Assembly: GCA_009783465.1 (NCBI GenBank)
Contig: WRDM01000014.1
Coordinates: 1 to 53,874, forward strand
Length of the DNA: 53,874 bases
Direction of reading: 5' to 3'
Source of the DNA: Phycisphaerae bacterium
Lineage (GTDB): Bacteria; Planctomycetota; Phycisphaerae; SM23-33
A model generated the notes under the pieces. It ran no database searches and was not told the origin of the DNA. It worked only from the letters and a program-made list of their open reading frames with translations. The position numbers and the translations under genes were made by a program. Below, in pieces: positions 8,028 to 13,857 of the stretch; position 1 is the first letter of the stretch, and each line of letters starts with the position of its first letter.

Positions 8028-8135
8028 TGAAATCTCCTGATCCTGTCGGAGGTCCCGGCGTCGGTCACGGCCGATGGCCGGGAAGCCAATCCATGACAGT
8101 GTCTACGGTATGGCCTTTGTTTGGAATATGCAATC

Positions 8136-8154
8136 AAAAACCTAACAGGTTTTC
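8136..8154 (-). terminator. Probable terminator of tRNA-Val
   Basis: On the minus strand AAAACCT-GTT-AGGTTTTT forms a short hairpin followed by TTTTTGATT. It lies 14 bp after the tRNA. The same palindrome could instead be a recA operator. Confidence 0.5.
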
Positions 8155-8167
8155 AATTTTTTTGCAC

Positions 8168-8241
8168 TGGGCGCAACAGGACTCGAACCTGTGACTTCAT
8201 CCTTGTAAGGGATGCGCTCTAGCCAACTGAGCTATGCGCCC
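8168..8241 (-). tRNA. tRNA-Val (anticodon TAC)
   Basis: Cloverleaf of 74 nt: acceptor GGGCGCA/TGCGCCC, D-arm GCTCAGTTGGCTAGAGC, anticodon arm CATCC-CTTACAA-GGATG with anticodon TAC, T-arm ACAGG-TTCGAGT-CCTGT, discriminator A, CCA not encoded. It decodes GTA and probably other GTN codons. Confidence 0.95.
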
Positions 8242-8380
8242 GCGGTGGGAGCAGTATACCGAAGTGCCGCGGACCTTGCCAGCGTTTCGTCTTTCGATTC
8301 CTGTCTCGTCGGTCTCGTGTGAACGGAGGTGAAGATTTCGGCGGAATGTGCCGATTTTATTCTATGGAACGGTGTTCGCC

Positions 8381-8880
8381 ATGGCGGACATGTTGCAGGT
8401 TGCCAGTCAAGGAAGGTTTTTGGTAACGACGGCGATGAAAAAGCGGCTGAAGATCACGCGGAGCGACGAGGTGCATCCTGAGGCGATCAGCGTGGGCGAG
8501 GAGACGGAGTTCTATCGGACGCTCGAGCAGTTGATCGCGTTGGTCAGGCCGTTGACGATTATCGAAACGGGCAGGAGACCAACCACGCCGACTGCCCGGA
8601 CAATCTGCTGGGCCTGTGTCTCGACAGTTGCGGCGGCAGGCCTGACATTCTGCTGCTGGACTCGGCCGGCCATCTGGGCTTCGTCGAGTTTCAATACGTG
8701 CTCACCAAGCTGCGAGGCTCATGTTTCTTCGCGTTGGACGACACGTTGCACGTGAAGCACTACGAGAGTTTGCTGTTTCCGCGGCGTGATCCGCGATTTC
8801 AGATTCTCAAGGAGCCGTCGGAGCGGTTTGGCTTCTGCATCGCCAAGTTTACGCCGAACGGTTACCTCGATGGCAGACAT
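8381..8880 (+). pseudogene. Frameshifted/deleted SAM-dependent methyltransferase-like gene
   Basis: The first half reads EETEFYRTLEQLIALVRPLT followed by IIETG, the start of a class I methyltransferase SAM-binding motif. The open frame then degenerates. From about 8575 the coherent sequence continues in another frame: ETNHADCPDNLLGLCLDSCG, PDILLLDSAGHLGFVEFQYV and CFFALDDTLHVKHYESL. The glycine-rich loop and next strand expected between the two halves are missing, so a deletion accompanies the frame change. The 3' end runs into the start of the heptosyltransferase gene. The substrate is unknown; context suggests it once belonged with the surface-glycosylation gene downstream. The exact start is uncertain. 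Confidence 0.6.
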
Positions 8881-8939
8881 GCCGGCGCGACGCGCCACGC
8901 AAGGACACACATTTTACCCGTAAGGACACGAAGGGAATC

Positions 8940-10328
8940 ATGGCTGACAACACCGCTTCGGAAGCGAAGACATCGAATGAGTTCTGGGCATCTCCGGACA
9001 CCACCGAGTTGACGGGCGCGTCGTCGCCGACCGTCTCTGCTGACGCGGTGGACGGCGCCAAACGCGAGTACGACGCCAAGCCTCCCGCCGACGCCGCGCC
9101 GGCCGCCGGGGCCGGGGCGCCGCAACCCGCCGACGTCTTCCACGCGCCGCCCCCCGCCGTGCCCACGCAGGAAGGGCCTCTGGGCATCCGATTCGACTTC
9201 AACGACGGCGCGCGAGTCCTCCTGCCTCGCGGGCAGTGGCACGTGCAGATCACCGACGAAGAGTCAGGCCTGATTCTCTTCGCCTGCGACGCCGACGAAG
9301 GCTGGGTCGTCAGCGCGCGAAAATACTACGTCCGTTTCGGCATCAAGGTCTGGGTGCGAGGGCAAAATCAGCCGGTGCTGGATCACACCCTCGACCTCAA
9401 AGGCCGCGAGGTGCTGCTGAAATTTCCCGTCGGCACGCTGGGCGACATTCTTGGCTGGTTCCCGTATTCCGAGCGGTTCCGCGAGCAGCACGGGTGCATG
9501 CTCGAGTGCGTGATGGCGGAGAATCTCATCGACATTTTCCGGGATCAGTATCCGGGTATCATGTTCTCGCACGCGCGGGCGGTGAAGATACAGTCGCCGT
9601 ACGCGTCGTACCGCATCGGGCTGTTTTTCGGCGGAAACCGCGACTGCCAGCCCATCGATTTCCGCATGGTCGGCCTGCATCGCACAGCCGGGTACATCCT
9701 CGGCGTGGACCCCGAAGAACTGCCGCCACGGCTGAACCTGAAGGCCAAGCGGCTGATTGCCGAGCCGTACGTGGTGATGGCCACGCAGTCGTCGTGCCAG
9801 GCGAAATATTGGAACAACGGCCATGGCTGGCCGCAGGTGGTCGAGTATCTCAAGGGCCTGGGCTATCGCGTGCTGTGCATCGACAAGAGCCGCACCGTGG
9901 GCATGAATTTCACGTGGAATCACATCCCGCACGGCGTGGAGGATTTCACTGGCGACAGGCCGTTGCAGGAACGCATCGACGTCATCAAGGACGCCGATTT
10001 TTTCATCGGCCTCTCGAGCGGCCTGAGCTGGCTGGCCTGGGGTTGCCGCGTGCCGGTGGTGATGATCAGCGGCTTCACGCTGCCGATTTGCGAGTTCAAA
10101 ACGCCATACCGCGTCCACAGCACGCACGGCTGCATGGGGTGCTGGGACGACATCACGGTGCAGTTCGATCATCGGGATTTCTTCTGGTGCCCGCGTCACA
10201 AGGGCACGGAGCGTCAGTACGAATGCAGCCGCCTGATCACGGGTCGGCAGGTGATTAACGCGGTGGAGCGGCTGAGGAAGGACCACAGCCTGGTCGCGCC
10301 GAAGGAACGGAAGAAACAGTTGTGTTGA
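8940..10328 (+). CDS. Autotransporter strand-loop-strand O-heptosyltransferase (TibC/Aah-like, BAHT family)
   Basis: A 462-residue protein. Residues 1-70 are an Ala/Pro-rich low-complexity leader; the rest matches the bacterial autotransporter heptosyltransferase layout: a beta-rich N-domain, then a GT-B fold with MATQSSCQAKYWNNGHGWPQ and FIGLSSGLSWLAWGCRVPVV. The C-terminus holds the cysteines that bind iron in TibC: Cys398 and Cys401 in HGCMGCWDD, Cys417 in FFWCPRHKG and Cys429 in YECSRL. These enzymes transfer ADP-heptose to serines of AIDA-type passengers. The next 300 bp encode a fragment of exactly that passenger type, which strongly supports the assignment. The start has AAGGGA six bases upstream. 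Finding this enteric-type system in a probable planctomycete suggests transfer. Confidence 0.85.
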   Translation: MADNTASEAKTSNEFWASPDTTELTGASSPTVSADAVDGAKREYDAKPPADAAPAAGAGAPQPADVFHAPPPAVPTQEGPLGIRFDFNDGARVLLPRGQWHVQITDEESGLILFACDADEGWVVSARKYYVRFGIKVWVRGQNQPVLDHTLDLKGREVLLKFPVGTLGDILGWFPYSERFREQHGCMLECVMAENLIDIFRDQYPGIMFSHARAVKIQSPYASYRIGLFFGGNRDCQPIDFRMVGLHRTAGYILGVDPEELPPRLNLKAKRLIAEPYVVMATQSSCQAKYWNNGHGWPQVVEYLKGLGYRVLCIDKSRTVGMNFTWNHIPHGVEDFTGDRPLQERIDVIKDADFFIGLSSGLSWLAWGCRVPVVMISGFTLPICEFKTPYRVHSTHGCMGCWDDITVQFDHRDFFWCPRHKGTERQYECSRLITGRQVINAVERLRKDHSLVAPKERKKQLC

Positions 10329-10370
10329 TTTTTCGAAGTGTGTTGGTGAAGAAGTATCTTTTGTTACAGG

Positions 10371-10676
10371 GCATCGGCGGTCAGCGCGACCGTCCATCTC
10401 GCCGGGCAGCAGCACGTCTTCCCCGGCGGCGTGGCGTCGGGCACGACCCTCCGTAGCGGGGGCACGCAACACGTTTCCAGTAACGGCGCGGCGACGGGGA
10501 CGACCGTCAACGACAGCGGAATACAGCACGTATATGCCGGCGGCACGGCGACGGGCACGGGCGCGGTCACGTTGACCGGCGCGAACACGTACACCGGAGG
10601 CACGTCGGCGCTCGAGGGTTCGTTGATCGGCACCACGGCCAGCTTGCAGGGGGATACCCAATCGGACAAATTTTGA
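10371..10676 (+). pseudogene. Fragment of an AIDA-type autotransporter passenger
   Basis: The frame reads strand-loop-strand repeats: AGQQHVFPGGVASGTTLRS, GGTQHVSSNGAATGTTVND and SGIQHVYAGGTATGTGA, then VTLTGANTYTGGTSALEGS, which resembles the passenger-associated transport repeat. Three units of about 19 residues match the AIDA/TibA repeat whose serines receive heptose. There is no signal peptide, no usable ATG (only a GTG at 10431) and no beta-barrel domain, and a stop occurs at 10674. It is therefore a remnant of a larger protein. It lies 42 bp after the heptosyltransferase gene in the same direction. Confidence 0.75.
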
Positions 10677-10728
10677 TCCGTTTGCTTCGTGTTCCCTCCG
10701 TTTTCCGTTCCTCCCATTCTTCCCGTGC

Positions 10729-10737
10729 TGGTACACT
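10729..10737 (+). promoter_or_regulatory. Extended -10 promoter candidate for the HtrA gene
   Basis: TGGTACACT: a TGN extension directly before TACACT, 25 bp ahead of the start codon. No good -35 is visible. Confidence 0.35.
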
Positions 10738-10762
10738 ATCCGCTCGGAAACAAGGTGGCATC

Positions 10763-12157
10763 ATGGACGAACGGAGTTCGCGAAAATTCCCCGCGTGCGT
10801 TGCATTGGCGTTGTGCGTTGTATTTTCCGCGCCGGCGACCGCCGAGGAGCCGGAACTGACCGAGGCGCAGCAGTCGCGCGTCACGCCGGTGGTGTTGGCG
10901 TATCGCAAGGCCCGCCCTGCCGTGGTGAGCATCTCCGCGCAGAAGACCGTCAGCGGCGGCGTGTTCGGCGGCGAGTTGTTCGGTGGCGAGCCGCTGGACA
11001 ATATCTTTCCCTCGCCGCTTCGCCCGCGGCGGGCGGTGCAGAGCCTCGGCAGCGGCGTGCTGATCAACGCGCAGGGCTATATCGTCACCAACGCGCACGT
11101 GATCCGGCAGGCGCAGACCATCACCGTCACGCTCCACGACGCCAGCCAGCTCGAGGCGAAACTGATCTCCGCCGACCCCGCGTGCGACCTGGCCGTGCTG
11201 AAAATTCAGCCTCCCGAGGGTCAACGCCTGCCCTTCCTGCCGCTGGGCCGAAGCGACGATCTGATGGTGGGCGAGACGGTCATCGCGATCGGCAACCCGC
11301 TGGGGTATGCCAACAGCGTCACGACGGGCGTGATCAGCGCGGTCAACCGCACGCTGGATTTCGCCAGCGGCGTGACGTTCGAAAACCTCGTGCAGACCGA
11401 CGCGCCGATCAATTCCGGAAACAGCGGCGGGCCTTTGCTGAACATCCACGGTGAGTGGATCGGCATCAACACCGCCATCCGGGCCGACGCGCGGAACATC
11501 GGTTTTGCGATTCCGGTGGACATGGTGGCCGGCCAGTTGGCCAGGCTGCTGGACTTCGAACGGATCAACCGCGTGACGTTCGGCGCGGTGGTGGCGCCTC
11601 GTCACGGCGAGGCGGGTGATGAACTCGTGGTGACGGAGGTTCGCGAGGGCACGCCGGCGGCGGATAAACTCGCCAAGGGTGACGTGCTGCGGGCGATCGA
11701 CAACACGCCCGTGCCGCAGATCAGCGACTTCACGTGTCTCATGCTCGGCCTGAAGAACGACGCCGCGCTGACCATCACCGTCTTGCGCGAGGGCGTGGAG
11801 CAGGCGGTCGAGGTGCAGTTGGCCGAGCGGAACAAACCCGACGGCCTGGCGCTGGCGCAGGCGAAACTCGGGCTGACGGTGCGTGAGATCGACGCCGAGT
11901 TGGCGCGCGACCTTCGCCTGCCCGTCGAGAGCGGGCTGCTGGTCGTGGAGGTCGAGAAGGACGGCCCGGCGGAAAAAATCGGCGTCCGCTCGCGCGACGT
12001 GCTGTTCCAGGTTGCCCAGTTTTACGTGAAAAACGCCGAAACCCTCGGCACGCTGCTGGAAGACCTGCCCGCCGACGCGAGCGTGCGAATCGGCATCCTC
12101 CGAGGCGAAACCGCCGCCTGGGCGCCGCTGAGCATTCGAGCGGCCAGCGACAAATGA
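10763..12157 (+). CDS. Secreted DegP/HtrA-type serine protease with two PDZ domains
   Basis: A 464-residue periplasmic protease. Residues 1-27 are a signal peptide (RKFPACVALALCVVFSAPAT, cleavage after ATA). The trypsin-like domain has the triad His112 (VTNAHVI), Asp142 (ACDLAVLK) and Ser221 (NSGNSGGPL). Two PDZ domains follow, at about residues 275-365 and 380-460 (ESGLLVVEVEKDGPAEKIGV). It degrades or refolds misfolded envelope proteins. The start is set by AAGGTGG five bases before the ATG and by the signal peptide. The stop overlaps the mnmE start as ATGA, so the two are translationally coupled, an unusual pairing with no obvious functional link. Confidence 0.92.
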   Translation: MDERSSRKFPACVALALCVVFSAPATAEEPELTEAQQSRVTPVVLAYRKARPAVVSISAQKTVSGGVFGGELFGGEPLDNIFPSPLRPRRAVQSLGSGVLINAQGYIVTNAHVIRQAQTITVTLHDASQLEAKLISADPACDLAVLKIQPPEGQRLPFLPLGRSDDLMVGETVIAIGNPLGYANSVTTGVISAVNRTLDFASGVTFENLVQTDAPINSGNSGGPLLNIHGEWIGINTAIRADARNIGFAIPVDMVAGQLARLLDFERINRVTFGAVVAPRHGEAGDELVVTEVREGTPAADKLAKGDVLRAIDNTPVPQISDFTCLMLGLKNDAALTITVLREGVEQAVEVQLAERNKPDGLALAQAKLGLTVREIDAELARDLRLPVESGLLVVEVEKDGPAEKIGVRSRDVLFQVAQFYVKNAETLGTLLEDLPADASVRIGILRGETAAWAPLSIRAASDK

Positions 12158-13749
12158 TAAACACCGACGACACCATCGTTGCGATATCCACCGCCGCGGG
12201 TGACGCGGCGCGGGCGATTGTGCGGCTTTCCGGGCCTGCGGCGGTGGCGTTGGCGTCGCGGGTGTTTTCACGTGACGAGGGCGTCTCGCCCTCGTGTCTC
12301 GCGGGCATCTTGCCCGCGTCCGGCGAAGGCGATTGTGCGTCATCCAGCGGCCATGGAAATGGAATGCACAACGCGGGCGAGACGCCCGCGTCACGTTGTG
12401 GGCCGTTGGAGGCCTTGGGCGGATTTCGCCGCGTGGAAGGGATTGTCGCGTGGGATTCGATGGCGTTTCCGGCGGCGGCGTATGTGTTTCGCGGGCCTCG
12501 AAGTTTTACACGGCAGGACGTGGTGGAGTTGCATGTTCCGGGGTCGTCGGTGGTGGCGGTTGGTTTGCAGGGGGCGTTGGTGTTGGCCGGCGCGAGGCTG
12601 GCGGCGGCGGGGGAGTTCACGGCGCGGGCGTTTTTCAGCGGGCGGCTGGATTTGTCGGCGGCGGAGGCGGTGGCGGATGTGATCGACGCGGCGGACGACG
12701 CGCAGTTGCGATGCGCGACGTCAGCGTTGGGCGGGCGCGTCGCGAGGCTGTGTGCGGCGGCGGCGGGGGAGACGGCCGACGCGTTGGCGTTGGTGGAGGC
12801 GTCGATCGATTTCGCGGAGGAGGGGATCGAGTTGGCGTCGCCAGAGTCGGTGTCGGCGGCCTTGGAGGCGACGGCGCATCGCGTGGATGAGTTGGCGCGG
12901 GCGGCGGCTGATATGCCCGAAACGTTTGCCGCGCCGCGTGTGGTGATGTGCGGTTATCCCAACGCGGGGAAAAGTTCGCTGCTCAACGCGTTGGCGGGGT
13001 GCGACCGGGCGATCGTCTCGCCGCTGGCGGGCACGACGCGCGACGTGCTGTCGGCGGAGATCGTGCTGCCGGGCACCGGCTGCGTGACGCTCCAGGATGC
13101 CGCCGGGTTCGCCGCCGCCGGCGACGCGATCTCGCACGCCGCCAACGAGGCCGCCCACGCCGCCGTCCGCGCCGCCGACGTCGTCCTGCTCGTGACCGAC
13201 CTGGCCGCGCCGGATGAGACGCCCGCGTCACGTGATGCCTTGCGGCAACGCGTGCAACATGCCAACCCACGCGCCCGCGTGCTGTGGGTCGAAAATAAAA
13301 TCGACCTTGCGCCGCGAAGCGACGGCGGTTGTGCGTCTTCCTGCAGCCAGCCCAATGGAACGCACAACGTGGGCGAGGCGCCCGCGTCACGTGAGACGCT
13401 CGCGCCGCGAGGAAGCAACGAGTCGTCCGCCATCCGCACATCCGCCGTCACGGGCGAAGGGGTGGATGCGTTGCGACGGGCGCTGGCGAATCTATTGGCC
13501 ACCGCCGCCGCACGGAGTGGGCAGGCCCTCGGATTGCACGCGAGGCAGCGCCAAAGTTTTCTCGCCGCCGTCGAGGCGATTGCCGCCGCCGCGAGTCTGC
13601 TCGCCTCCTGCCACACCCTCGCCGATAAAGCCGAACTCGTCGCCGTCGACCTCCGCCACGCCCTCGCCAGCCTCGGCCAGGTCTCAGGCCAAGCCGTCAC
13701 CGAAGACGTCCTGGGCCGAATCTTCAGTCGATTCTGCGTGGGGAAGTGA
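12154..13749 (+). CDS. mnmE: tRNA modification GTPase MnmE carrying three repeat-derived insertions
   Basis: A 531-residue protein; the family is usually about 450. With MnmG it installs the 5-carboxymethylaminomethyl group on U34 of certain tRNAs. The folate-binding N-domain (TIVAISTAAGDAARAIVRLS), G1 GYPNAGKSS (residues 267-275), G2 TT (294-295), G4 NKID (381-384) and the C-terminal FCVGK with its essential cysteine are all present. G3 reads DAAG (315-318) instead of the usual DTAG. The extra length comes from family A repeat sequence: residues 39-82 (including NAGETPASR), 354-360 (DETPASR) and 389-413 (NGTHNVGEAPASRE). The first falls in the N-domain, the other two around the G4 region of the G domain, and all keep the frame. 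The gene is probably functional but its fold has been decorated. Confidence 0.95.
   Translation: MINTDDTIVAISTAAGDAARAIVRLSGPAAVALASRVFSRDEGVSPSCLAGILPASGEGDCASSSGHGNGMHNAGETPASRCGPLEALGGFRRVEGIVAWDSMAFPAAAYVFRGPRSFTRQDVVELHVPGSSVVAVGLQGALVLAGARLAAAGEFTARAFFSGRLDLSAAEAVADVIDAADDAQLRCATSALGGRVARLCAAAAGETADALALVEASIDFAEEGIELASPESVSAALEATAHRVDELARAAADMPETFAAPRVVMCGYPNAGKSSLLNALAGCDRAIVSPLAGTTRDVLSAEIVLPGTGCVTLQDAAGFAAAGDAISHAANEAAHAAVRAADVVLLVTDLAAPDETPASRDALRQRVQHANPRARVLWVENKIDLAPRSDGGCASSCSQPNGTHNVGEAPASRETLAPRGSNESSAIRTSAVTGEGVDALRRALANLLATAAARSGQALGLHARQRQSFLAAVEAIAAAASLLASCHTLADKAELVAVDLRHALASLGQVSGQAVTEDVLGRIFSRFCVGK
12270..12396. repeat. Family A element inside mnmE, copy A2
   Basis: It starts ACGTGACGAGGGCGTCTCGC and ends GGGCGAGACGCCCGCGTCAC-GT. 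From the left CGT codon to the right CGT codon is 123 bp (41 codons). Translated in the host frame it gives SRDEGVSPSCLAGILPAS ... HNAGETPASRC. Confidence 0.9.
13216..13233. repeat. Family A right-end half, copy A3, inside mnmE
   Basis: GAGACGCCCGCGTCACGT, encoding ETPASR in the same phase as the complete copies. Only the right terminus is present. Confidence 0.6.
13328..13393. repeat. Family A right half, copy A4, inside mnmE
   Basis: It carries the interior CAGCCCAATGGAACGCACAA and the right end GGGCGAGGCGCCCGCGTCAC-GT. It is translated as CASSCSQPNGTHNVGEAPAS, the same phase as copies A2, A7 and A10. The left hairpin is missing. Confidence 0.8.
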
Positions 13750-13751
13750 TA

Positions 13752-13857
13752 ACGTGACGCGGGCGTCTCGCCCGCGTTGTTTCGTGGAACAGTTTTGTTG
13801 TCCTCTGTTGACCAGCCCAGTGGATCGCACAACGCGGGCGAGACGCCCGCGTCACGT
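13752..13857. repeat. Family A element between convergent mnmE and hypF, copy A5
   Basis: ACGTGACGCGGGCGTCTCGC at the left and GGGCGAGACGCCCGCGTCAC-GT at the right, 102 bp between CGT marks. It fills exactly the space between the mnmE stop (TGA, ending 13749) and the hypF stop (TAA read on the minus strand from 13859). Both genes therefore end with a stop immediately followed by CGTGACGCGGG. Confidence 0.9.

Noticed and set aside
8028-8167. LexA-type SOS box upstream of recA
   Set aside because: AACCTGTTAGGTT is palindromic but matches neither the CTGT-N8-ACAG nor GAAC-N4-GTTC consensus and is equally well explained as the tRNA-Val terminator.
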